Shown: positions 1 through 5,865, counted from the first letter of the stretch. The stretch is 10,187 nucleotides of DNA from an uncultured bacterium (GCA_905215345.1 CAJMPR010000043.1:1-10187), one strand, 5' to 3'. The notes: generated from the letters alone by a model not told the origin. Numbers and translations: made by a program.

Positions 1-31
1 CGAATCAATCCTTATTGCTGTTAAGCGGGTG

Positions 32-62
32 CAAAGATAGGTACTCTTTTTGAAAAAACAAA
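32..62 (-). promoter_or_regulatory. Bacteroides-type promoter reading out of the left edge
   Basis: On the minus strand a TTTG (59-62) is followed, after a 19-nt spacer, by TATCTTTG (32-39), which matches the TAnnTTTG -7 box exactly and has the expected spacing. This is the best-formed promoter in the window. It lies downstream of the AI-2E-family gene and points away from it, so it should serve a gene or RNA beyond position 1. The spacer and surroundings (40-85) are A/T-rich, and I see no convincing hairpin terminator for the upstream operon there. Confidence 0.65.
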
Positions 63-85
63 GATTGCGAATAAAAAAGTTTGTA

Positions 86-1216
86 TTATTCTTCTCTTAG
101 ATTCGTTCTTATTTGATTATCAGGAGATTCTATGCTTTGAATATTTTCTTTATTAATGATATAACGTTGATAGTAAGAAAGCATTAGTGTTGTGAGAGGA
201 AGTGCGATAATCATTCCCAACATTCCCATTAGTGACCCCCAAATAGATAGGGATAATAGAATAATAGCCGGATTTAATCCTGTAATCTTTCCCATGACGC
301 GCGGTACTATAAAGCCGTCTTGAATGGCTTGCACGATTATGAATACTGCCATAGCTGAAGCAATGATTATCCAGAAATTTCCACCAGTGTCAGCAGCTTT
401 TAGGATAGCCAGCATTATAGTTGGTATAATACCTATAATTTGCAAATAGGGTACCATGTTTAATGCCCCGATAAACATTCCAAGCCCTATAGCCAAGGGA
501 AAATCTATTATAAGAAAACCGATACTAAACAGAATACCTACGCATAATGCTACAAATGCCTGCCCTCGGAAATATTTGTTCATGCCGTTTTTAACATCAT
601 TCAATAGTCCAACTACGAAAGAACGATATTTTATAGGAACAAGGTGTGTCCAGCCTTCGGCGATACTTTCGTAATCCAATAGGATAAAGATGATGTATAA
701 AAGAATGATGAAGACAGTGAAGATACTGAATAGTAAATCGATAGAGTCAGATAATAAAGACCAGAATCGAGGCACAACCTCTTTTAAAGCGTCAAAGAGA
801 GTTTCTCTGTTAAACAACTCTGTAATAAACCGGGCATCTATATTTTCTTTTAAAAATTCAGAAAGAGTCTGAGGCACATTACTGTTGTGCGCTCCATCTG
901 AAAAGTATTGAACTAATAAGTTTTGTACTCTGCCACATTCTTGTATCATAGGGGGGATTAAAAGATAAAAAGCTGCTGCTCCTATGACAAGAAGAGTAAA
1001 TAATGCACAGAATATGGAGATTATTCTATTTTTGAGCTTTAATTTGTATTGGAAAAAAGTAACTAACGGATATATTAAGTAGGCAATTAGCCATGCTATA
1101 AAGAAAGGTAACAGGACACTACTTAGACGTTCGAAAAGCATTAGTATACCTATGATAATGGCTCCCAGAATAACACCACGGATAAAACTGTCAAATGTAA
1201 TCTTTTTACGTTCCAT
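86..1216 (-). CDS. AI-2E family (PerM/YdiK-type) membrane transporter
   Basis: This is a polytopic inner-membrane protein of the AI-2E/PerM family (PF01594). Members have been linked to autoinducer-2 export or to cation/proton exchange, so the substrate here is unknown. With an ATG start at 1216 it has 376 residues, usual for the family. About eight hydrophobic segments are visible, near residues 12-30, 34-54, 66-88, 158-180, 220-247, 249-272, 282-305 and 316-348, with a soluble region at about 90-155. Family landmarks include NMVPYLQIIGIIPT (253-266) and the VPRVMGK...GLNP stretch (304-315). A GTG at 1243 in the same frame would add nine residues and overlap the end of tdk by 8 nt. I prefer the ATG because AAGGA lies at a ribosome-binding distance before it. 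It follows tdk by 19 nt and is probably co-transcribed with it. The family call is secure; the transported molecule is not. Confidence 0.9.
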   Translation of the reverse strand: MERKKITFDSFIRGVILGAIIIGILMLFERLSSVLLPFFIAWLIAYLIYPLVTFFQYKLKLKNRIISIFCALFTLLVIGAAAFYLLIPPMIQECGRVQNLLVQYFSDGAHNSNVPQTLSEFLKENIDARFITELFNRETLFDALKEVVPRFWSLLSDSIDLLFSIFTVFIILLYIIFILLDYESIAEGWTHLVPIKYRSFVVGLLNDVKNGMNKYFRGQAFVALCVGILFSIGFLIIDFPLAIGLGMFIGALNMVPYLQIIGIIPTIMLAILKAADTGGNFWIIIASAMAVFIIVQAIQDGFIVPRVMGKITGLNPAIILLSLSIWGSLMGMLGMIIALPLTTLMLSYYQRYIINKENIQSIESPDNQIRTNLREE

Positions 1217-1235
1217 AGAATCCTTATTTAAATTA

Positions 1236-1841
1236 CTAATCACTATTTGTTTTTATTCTTTCCTGTGTAGCTTGTAAATAACACTCCCTGCATAAAGGTT
1301 CATATTCTGCAGTTTCTCCTAACAATACTTGCTTATCGTTTTTAACAGTACGATGAGAAAAAGATGCAAGTTGCCCGCATTTTACGCAAATGGCATGTAC
1401 TTTGGATACCTCATCGGCGATAGCACAAAGCCCGGGCATAGGTCCGAACGGAACTCCGCGAAAGTCCATATCCAAGCCGGCAATAATAACTCGTATTCCA
1501 TTGTTGGCAAGTTGGTTGCATACATCAATCAAACCATTATCAAAGAATTGAGCCTCATCTATACCTACTACATCAATCTCAGAAGTGAACAGTAAAATAC
1601 TAGCTGATGAATCTATTGGAGTAGAGGCAATAGTATGACTATCGTGTGATACAACATTTTCCTCAGAGTAACGGGTATCCATGGCGGGCTTGTATATCTC
1701 TACTCGTTGTTTGGCAAACTTGGCACGTTTTAGGCGACGTATCAGTTCCTCTGTTTTTCCAGAGAACATAGATCCACAAATAACTTCAATTCTTCCTCTG
1801 CGTTTGGTTTCTTGTATATGATCTTCCGAAAATAATACCAT
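1236..1841 (-). CDS. tdk: Thymidine kinase (type II, zinc-containing)
   Basis: This cytosolic salvage enzyme phosphorylates thymidine (and deoxyuridine analogues) to the monophosphate with ATP. The 201-residue protein shows the type II TK layout: Walker A GSMFSGKT (23-30), the DEAQFF motif (95-100) with the likely catalytic Glu96, and a zinc site formed by Cys152/Cys155 and Cys184/Cys187. The frame is open upstream to 1868, but the ATG at 1841 gives the start I remember for Bacteroides Tdk (MVLFSEDHIQ). It also leaves room for the -7 box at 1866-1873, which would lie inside a longer reading frame. In Bacteroides, loss of this gene is known to give resistance to fluorodeoxyuridine. It is first in a two-gene operon with the AI-2E-family gene and is divergent from the 165-aa unknown gene. 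The protein looks complete and unremarkable. Confidence 0.97.
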   Translation of the reverse strand: MVLFSEDHIQETKRRGRIEVICGSMFSGKTEELIRRLKRAKFAKQRVEIYKPAMDTRYSEENVVSHDSHTIASTPIDSSASILLFTSEIDVVGIDEAQFFDNGLIDVCNQLANNGIRVIIAGLDMDFRGVPFGPMPGLCAIADEVSKVHAICVKCGQLASFSHRTVKNDKQVLLGETAEYEPLCRECYLQATQERIKTNSD

Positions 1842-1865
1842 GTTTTTAAGTGTTATATTTAGTCG

Positions 1866-1873
1866 CAAAAGTA
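1866..1873 (-). promoter_or_regulatory. -7 box for tdk
   Basis: The minus strand reads TACTTTTG, an exact match to the Bacteroides TAnnTTTG -7 consensus, followed by C as in many such promoters. Transcription would begin near 1858-1860 and leave a leader of about 17-20 nt before the tdk ATG at 1841. No clear TTTG is found 19-21 bp upstream, so the -33 element is weak or diverged. Confidence 0.55.
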
Positions 1874-1915
1874 ATCATTTTGTTTGCTTCCCGGTATTTT
1901 TTCATTATTTATTTC

Positions 1916-1923
1916 TACATTTG
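1916..1923 (+). promoter_or_regulatory. -7 box for the 1950-3131 (and probably 4045) operon
   Basis: TACATTTG matches TAnnTTTG exactly and lies 26 nt before the ATG at 1950, leaving a short leader. The nearest upstream TTTG (1883-1886) is 29 nt away, too far for a normal -33 element, so the call rests on the -7 box and its location between divergent genes. If correct, it rules out the upstream TTG at 1884 as the start of the 165-aa gene. Confidence 0.45.
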
Positions 1924-1949
1924 TGCCGTTAAGATTGACGGGTACGGAT

Positions 1950-2447
1950 ATGCAAACATTACTGAATGATATAGAACTGGATATTCAAGAACTGAAGTGC
2001 TTGTTAAAGGCAATCTCCAGCGATACCAATCCCGCTTTGCGAATAGTTGCTAAACGGAATATTTACCAGATGCAGGAACGTTTGAATGCATTAATGAAAC
2101 AATTGGATGAAACGGTTGTATTCGAGTCGACTGCTCCGGCTGTTGGTGATGCTCCTGTTACTCCTATAAGTATGGAACCGATTGATGAACAAGAAACCAT
2201 TATTTTGGCAGAGCGTATTAAACCTGCTACTGACTTGCGCCATGCCATCAGCTTGAATGATTCATTCCGCTTTACTCGTGAATTATTTGATGGGGATGCG
2301 GTACGCATGAATGAGGTGATCAGTCGGTTAGGAAAAGCATCTTCTTTAGATGAAGCATTGGATATTTTTATGTCAACAGTACATTTTGATCAGGAAAATG
2401 TAGCTTTCGCTGATTTTGTAGAACTTCTCAAGAAATATTTCAATTAA
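1950..2447 (+). CDS. Conserved Bacteroidales-type protein of unknown function
   Basis: This is a 165-residue soluble protein with no signal peptide or membrane segment. I cannot assign a function. Three regions are visible. Residues 1-55 look helical and charged, possibly a coiled coil. Residues 56-85 form a Pro/Ala/Thr-rich linker. Residues 86-165 form a compact helical domain with SLNDSFRFTRELF (101-113), GDAVRMN (115-121) and a closing FADFVELLKKYF (153-164). From memory, similar SLNDRFRF...ELF and ADF...LLKK patterns recur in uncharacterised Bacteroidetes proteins, so I expect a lineage-specific conserved domain. The frame is open back to a TTG at 1884, but ATG 1950 is preferred because a -7 box lies between them and the extra 22 residues look like translated leader. 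It is followed 9 nt later by rsmI, so the two are probably co-translated. The same ACGGATATG sequence spans both start codons. Confidence 0.85.
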   Translation: MQTLLNDIELDIQELKCLLKAISSDTNPALRIVAKRNIYQMQERLNALMKQLDETVVFESTAPAVGDAPVTPISMEPIDEQETIILAERIKPATDLRHAISLNDSFRFTRELFDGDAVRMNEVISRLGKASSLDEALDIFMSTVHFDQENVAFADFVELLKKYFN

Positions 2448-2456
2448 ATAACGGAT

Positions 2457-3131
2457 ATGGGGAAACTTTATGTGGTGCCTACGCCAGTAGGAAATTTGGA
2501 AGATATGACTTTTCGGGCAATCCGTATTCTAAAGGAAGTTGATTTGATTCTGGCAGAAGACACCCGTACTTCGGGTATACTCCTAAAACATTTTGAGATA
2601 AAGAATGCGATGCAGTCCCACCATAAGTTTAATGAACATAAAACAGTAGAAAGTGTTGTTAATAGGATAAAAGGAGGTGAAACAGTGGCTTTGATTTCGG
2701 ATGCAGGAACACCGGGGATTTCAGATCCGGGTTTTTTGGTAGTTAGGGAATGTGTTCGTAACGGTATTGAAGTACAGTGTTTGCCGGGGGCTACAGCGTT
2801 TGTCCCGGCGTTAGTTGCTTCCGGCTTACCTAACGAGAAATTTACCTTTGAAGGTTTTCTTCCTCAGAAAAAAGGAAGAATGACACGTATGAAAGCGTTG
2901 ACAGATGAACGTCGTACAATGGTATTTTATGAATCTCCTCATCGTTTGGTAAAGACGTTGACACAATTTGTTGAATATTTTAGTGCGGAACGGCAAGCAT
3001 CTGTTTCACGGGAAATATCAAAGGTGCACGAGGAAACAGTACGGGGCTCTCTTGCTGAATTGATAGAACATTTTACAGCTAATGAACCGCGTGGTGAAAT
3101 AGTAATTATAATAGCAGGAATAGACGATTAA
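2457..3131 (+). CDS. rsmI: 16S rRNA (cytidine1402-2'-O)-methyltransferase RsmI
   Basis: RsmI uses S-adenosylmethionine to 2'-O-methylate C1402 of 16S rRNA in the decoding centre. The 224-residue protein has the tetrapyrrole-methylase-like fold signatures in order: TPVGNLED (9-16), AEDTR (33-37), a HHKFNEH segment (55-61), SDAGTPGISDPG (81-92) and PGATA with PALVASGLP just after it (110-124). It ends soon after the REISKVHEE segment, so it lacks the extra C-terminal region of the longer E. coli enzyme (about 286 residues). That short form is, as I recall, normal in Bacteroidetes. The start is the ATG 9 nt after the preceding stop, with no competing upstream start. It is the middle gene of a likely three-gene operon; the lipoprotein gene follows after 35 nt with no promoter box visible in the gap. 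Confidence 0.96.
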   Translation: MGKLYVVPTPVGNLEDMTFRAIRILKEVDLILAEDTRTSGILLKHFEIKNAMQSHHKFNEHKTVESVVNRIKGGETVALISDAGTPGISDPGFLVVRECVRNGIEVQCLPGATAFVPALVASGLPNEKFTFEGFLPQKKGRMTRMKALTDERRTMVFYESPHRLVKTLTQFVEYFSAERQASVSREISKVHEETVRGSLAELIEHFTANEPRGEIVIIIAGIDD

Positions 3132-3166
3132 ATAACTTCATTAACAAAAACGTAAAACGAAAGCGT

Positions 3167-4045
3167 ATGAAAAAGTTAGCAGTTTTAATTGTATGTGCAG
3201 TCATAATGGCTTCATGTGACAGCTTTTCTGGTGGTAGCAAAGACCAGCTGAAAGCTGAAAATGACTCTCTTTTAATGGAATTGACTCAGCGTAACGCTGA
3301 ATTGGATGAAATGATGGGTACTTTCAATGATATTTCAGAAGGTTTCCGGCAGATTAATGCGGCTGAAAGTCGCGTAGATCTACAGCGTGGTGCGGTGACG
3401 GAAGGCTCTTTGAATGCAAAACAGCAAATAGCTTCGGATATTGAATTTATCCGTAAGCAGATGGAAGATAATAAAGAGCAGATTGCCAAGTTGCAGGCTA
3501 TGCTGAAGAACAGCAAAACAAATTCGGCACAATTGAAGAAAGCGGTTGAGTCTTTGACTCAAGAGTTGAATGCAAAAACTCAACGGATTGAAGAATTGCA
3601 GGCTGAATTGGCATCCAAAAACATTCGTATTCAGGAATTGGATGCTGCAGTAACCGATTTGACTACAACGAAAAATGAGTTGACTGCTGAAAATGAGGCT
3701 AAAGCTAAAACTGTAGCAGAACAGGATAAAGCTCTCAATACAGCTTGGTTTGTGTTTGGTACGAAGAAAGAGCTGAAAGATCAGAATATACTTTCGGGTT
3801 CGGGCCTTTTCAAAAAAGGACAAGTCTTGAAAGATGGTGATATTAATAAAGATTACTTTACTCAAGTTGATATCCGTACTACAAAGGAAATAAAATTATA
3901 TTCGAAAGATGCTGATATCTTGACTACTCATCCTGCAGGTTCTTATGCTTTGGATAAAGATGATAAAGGTCAGTTGATTTTGAAGATTACCAATCCGAAA
4001 GAATTCTGGAGTGTATCCAAATATCTGGTTATTCAGGTAAAATAA
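3167..4045 (+). CDS. Coiled-coil lipoprotein, possibly of the Cbp1 (collagen-binding) family
   Basis: This 292-residue envelope protein begins with a lipoprotein signal peptide (MKKLAVLIVC..., lipobox MASC, lipidated Cys17). Residues 24-190 are a long, highly charged Glu/Lys/Gln-rich helix with heptad-like Leu/Ile spacing, almost certainly a coiled coil. Residues about 190-292 form a beta-rich C-terminal domain beginning NTAWFVFGTK and ending KYLVIQVK. One match to the Bacteroides O-glycosylation motif D(S/T)(A/I/L/M/T/V) is present, DSL at 33-35. Size, lipobox, coiled coil and glycosylation motif resemble, from memory, the Cbp1 collagen-binding glycoprotein family described in B. fragilis. 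That link is an architectural impression, not an alignment, so the binding function is unproven. The gene is last in the operon with the unknown gene and rsmI, and a strong terminator follows 20 nt after its stop. Confidence 0.9.
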   Translation: MKKLAVLIVCAVIMASCDSFSGGSKDQLKAENDSLLMELTQRNAELDEMMGTFNDISEGFRQINAAESRVDLQRGAVTEGSLNAKQQIASDIEFIRKQMEDNKEQIAKLQAMLKNSKTNSAQLKKAVESLTQELNAKTQRIEELQAELASKNIRIQELDAAVTDLTTTKNELTAENEAKAKTVAEQDKALNTAWFVFGTKKELKDQNILSGSGLFKKGQVLKDGDINKDYFTQVDIRTTKEIKLYSKDADILTTHPAGSYALDKDDKGQLILKITNPKEFWSVSKYLVIQVK

Positions 4046-4065
4046 TACTTGATTGATAATTGATG

Positions 4066-4115
4066 AGGCTGTTTCAATGGTAAATTGATTTATCTACTTT
4101 TGAAACAGCCTTTTT
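4066..4115 (+). terminator. Rho-independent terminator of the 1950-4045 operon
   Basis: GGCTGTTTCAA (4067-4077) pairs perfectly with TTGAAACAGCC (4100-4110), extended by an A-T pair (4066/4111), and a T tract follows (4111-4115). The long loop can itself pair: GGTAAA (4079-4084) with TTTATC (4089-4094), one G-U pair included, closing a four-base loop. The result is one nearly continuous hairpin. From memory, hairpins with a GGCTGTnTCAA arm are common terminators in Bacteroides genomes. Confidence 0.85.
4095..4102 (+). promoter_or_regulatory. -7 box for the HAD nucleotidase gene, inside the terminator
   Basis: TACTTTTG matches TAnnTTTG exactly and lies 25 nt before the ATG at 4128. It overlaps the 3' arm of the preceding terminator hairpin. 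TTTC (4072-4075) is 19 nt upstream, a one-base variant of the -33 TTTG in the terminator's 5' arm. Since the upstream operon is terminated here, a promoter at this place is expected. Confidence 0.5.
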
Positions 4116-4127
4116 AGTTTATGATTT

Positions 4128-4820
4128 ATGCCTTATAAAAATCTTTTTTTTGATTTAGACGATACGATTTGGGCTTTTTCTTTAAATGCCCGTGATACGT
4201 ATGAAGAAATGTATCACAAGTATAAATACGACCGTTTCTTTGATTCTTTTGAGCATTATTATACTCTTTATAACCGTCGTAATATGGAGTTGTGGGCTGA
4301 ATATGCTAATGGGCAAGTTACGAAGGATGAACTGAATCGTCAGCGCTATTTTTATCCTTTGGAAGCCGTAGGCGCAGGAGATGCTGATTTAGCAAGAGCA
4401 TATGAAAAGGATGCACTTTTTACGATTCCTACAAAAAGTAAATTAATGCCTCATGCACGTGAAACTCTTGAATATCTTTCTTCGAAATATAATCTTTATA
4501 TTCTTTCAAATGGGTTCAAGGAACTTCAGTCCCGTAAAATGCAATCGTCAAATATTGACAAGTATTTTAAGAAAATCGTACTTTCTGATGATATTGGAGT
4601 TTTAAAACCTTGGCCTGAGATTTTTCATTTTGCTCTTTCTGCGACTCAGTCGGAATTACGTGATTCGTTAATGATTGGAGATAGTTGGGAAAATGATATT
4701 ATCGGAGCAGCTAAGGTTGGTATGCATCAGGTGTTTTACAATCCGCGAGGTTTTGCGGAACGTCCTTTTGCCCCTACTTACCAGATTACTGATTTGAAAG
4801 AGTTAAAGGATTTATTGTGA
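4128..4820 (+). CDS. yjjG: YjjG family noncanonical pyrimidine nucleotidase (HAD hydrolase)
   Basis: This is a cytosolic HAD-superfamily 5'-nucleotidase. YjjG-type enzymes hydrolyse dUMP, dTMP and non-canonical pyrimidine nucleotides and help keep abnormal bases out of DNA. The 230-residue protein carries all four HAD motifs. Motif I is DLDDT (9-13), with nucleophile Asp9 and general acid/base Asp11. Motif II is Ser127 in LSNGF. Motif III is Lys160 in LKPWPEIF. Motif IV is GDSWENDI (184-191), with Asp185 and Asp190. The helical cap lies at about residues 15-105, rich in Tyr and Phe. The length is typical and the start is the ATG after the terminator. It appears to be transcribed on its own from the promoter overlapping that terminator. 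The family is clear; the exact substrate is inferred. The related phosphoglycolate-phosphatase/haloacid-dehalogenase subfamilies are less likely because of the GDSWENDI form of motif IV. Confidence 0.88.
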   Translation: MPYKNLFFDLDDTIWAFSLNARDTYEEMYHKYKYDRFFDSFEHYYTLYNRRNMELWAEYANGQVTKDELNRQRYFYPLEAVGAGDADLARAYEKDALFTIPTKSKLMPHARETLEYLSSKYNLYILSNGFKELQSRKMQSSNIDKYFKKIVLSDDIGVLKPWPEIFHFALSATQSELRDSLMIGDSWENDIIGAAKVGMHQVFYNPRGFAERPFAPTYQITDLKELKDLL

Positions 4821-4845
4821 CATTAACAGATTAGTTGTACTTTTG
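4814..4845 (+). promoter_or_regulatory. Promoter of the marC-family gene
   Basis: ATTG (4814-4817) and TACTTTTG (4838-4845) are 20 nt apart. The -7 box is an exact TAnnTTTG match and the -33 element a one-base variant of TTTG. The -33 element overlaps the last codons of the nucleotidase gene. Transcription would start near 4851-4853, about 25 nt before the ATG at 4877. No terminator separates the two genes, so read-through is also possible. Confidence 0.6.
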
Positions 4846-4876
4846 TCTCCAATGATAAACGTATAAAACTATTGGT

Positions 4877-5524
4877 ATGGAAACTCTTATTCCTTTTGCA
4901 CTATTGTGTTTCACCTCTTTCTTTACGTTGACTAATCCTTTGGGTACTATGCCTGTCTTTTTGACAATGACACAAGGAATGACGGACAAAGAACGTCGTT
5001 CTATTGTTAGCCGTGCAACTCTTGTTTCATTCATAACACTAATGGTCTTTGTCTTTGCCGGACAATTTCTCTTCAAGTTTTTTGGTATTTCTACGAATGG
5101 TTTTCGAATAGCCGGTGGTGTTATCATTTTTAAGATAGGTTTCGATATGTTGCAGGCACGCTATACGCCAATGAAGTTGAAAGATGAAGAAATCAAGACG
5201 TATGCAAACGATATTTCTATTACTCCTTTAGGCATTCCGATGCTGTGTGGCCCGGGAGCTATTGCCAATGCGATTGTGTTGATGCAGGATGCAAATACTT
5301 TAGAAATGAAAGGAGTATTGATAGGTACAATTGCTCTTATCTATTTTATCACTTTTCTGATTCTGAGAGCTTCTACCCGTTTGGTGAACTGGTTGGGTGA
5401 AACCGGTAATAATGTAATGATGCGTCTTATGGGACTTATCTTGATGGTAATTGCGGTGGAATGTTTTGTTAGTGGAATGAAACCTATCCTGATAGATATA
5501 ATAAAGGAAGGGCACTTGGGATAA
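4877..5524 (+). CDS. MarC family integral membrane protein
   Basis: This is a six-helix inner-membrane protein of the MarC/UPF0056 family (PF01914). The family's substrate is not established; the old link with multiple antibiotic resistance has not held up. The 215 residues show hydrophobic segments at about 5-27, 47-68, 73-93, 115-136, 146-166 and 180-200. Two conserved family stretches are visible in matching positions of each half: NPLGTMPVF (20-28) in the first and TPLGIPMLCGPGAI (116-129) in the second. These proline/glycine motifs suggest an internally duplicated fold of two three-helix halves. The start is the first ATG after the promoter at 4814-4845. It is the last plus-strand gene of the window and faces the SusCD operon. 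I see no good T-tailed terminator directly after its stop. Confidence 0.93.
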   Translation: METLIPFALLCFTSFFTLTNPLGTMPVFLTMTQGMTDKERRSIVSRATLVSFITLMVFVFAGQFLFKFFGISTNGFRIAGGVIIFKIGFDMLQARYTPMKLKDEEIKTYANDISITPLGIPMLCGPGAIANAIVLMQDANTLEMKGVLIGTIALIYFITFLILRASTRLVNWLGETGNNVMMRLMGLILMVIAVECFVSGMKPILIDIIKEGHLG

Positions 5525-5556
5525 TGCAGTATGAATATTACTTATGTAGAGACCTG

Positions 5557-5775
5557 CTATTCCCAAATCCAGTAAATATGTTTGTTGATGACTGCATCTG
5601 TCTCGTCGGCTCCTACTATGGAGTAACCGCTCAGTAATTGCCAAATATTCTCATAAGCTTTCTGTAAACAGGAACGTATGCACATCAGTATATTGTGGGG
5701 AGTATCTATCGAAGGTTTTATACTGGACATATCTCTAAGTAGTTCGCGCAGACGATGAAAAGAACTACCTGTCAT
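5557..5775 (-). CDS. Possible small protein, not recognised
   Basis: This 72-residue ORF (MTGSSFHRLR...KHIYWIWE) lies in the 341-nt gap between the convergent MarC and SusD genes. I do not recognise it. It has no signal peptide or membrane segment; the middle (about residues 24-48) looks helical, and the end is aromatic (IYWIWE). The frame extends up to a TTG at 5814, but that codon lies inside the SusD-operon terminator hairpin, so the ATG at 5775 is more plausible. No Shine-Dalgarno-like sequence, TAnnTTTG promoter or terminator accompanies it, so expression would need read-through past the hairpin or an unseen promoter. Its codons look acceptable for this genome and nothing overlaps it on the other strand. 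It could be a real small gene, the remnant of a larger one, or chance. Confidence 0.4.
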   Translation of the reverse strand: MTGSSFHRLRELLRDMSSIKPSIDTPHNILMCIRSCLQKAYENIWQLLSGYSIVGADETDAVINKHIYWIWE

Positions 5776-5804
5776 GGCTATATCTAATTTATAAGGAAAA
5801 TAAG

Positions 5805-5843
5805 AATACCTCAAAAAGACTCTAAAAATCTTTTTGAGGTATT
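5805..5843 (-). terminator. Terminator hairpin of the SusC/SusD operon
   Basis: AATACCTCAAAAAGA (5805-5819) and TCTTTTTGAGGTATT (5829-5843) form a perfect 15-bp stem with a 9-nt loop. Read on the minus strand, the hairpin begins 22 nt after the SusD stop and is followed by the T-rich CTTATTTTCC. The plus-strand flank is less T-rich, so it should work mainly for the minus strand, though it might also stop transcripts coming from marC. Confidence 0.75.
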
Positions 5844-5865
5844 TCTCATAATATAATAGTTTTAA

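Noticed and set aside
1217..1243. GTG start for the AI-2E-family protein overlapping the end of tdk
   Set aside because: Overlapping starts occur in operons, so it is not impossible. The ATG at 1216 has an AAGGA at proper spacing and begins directly before the first membrane segment.
1884..1949. TTG-initiated 22-residue extension of the 165-aa protein
   Set aside because: It covers the -7 box at 1916-1923 and would make the leader part of the protein. The ATG at 1950 has a better context.
3380..3865. 161-aa minus-strand frame antisense to the coiled-coil lipoprotein gene
   Set aside because: It is rich in Phe, Leu, Ser and Cys as expected from reverse-complementing Lys/Glu/Gln-rich coiled-coil codons. 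The plus strand has a clear lipoprotein gene.
4831..5127. 98-aa minus-strand frame over the marC promoter and start
   Set aside because: It is antisense to the conserved N-terminal half of MarC and to its promoter, and shows no motif.
5300..5644. 114-aa minus-strand frame overlapping the 3' end of marC
   Set aside because: More than half of it is antisense to conserved MarC membrane segments. It also conflicts with the small ORF at 5557-5775 on the same strand in another frame.
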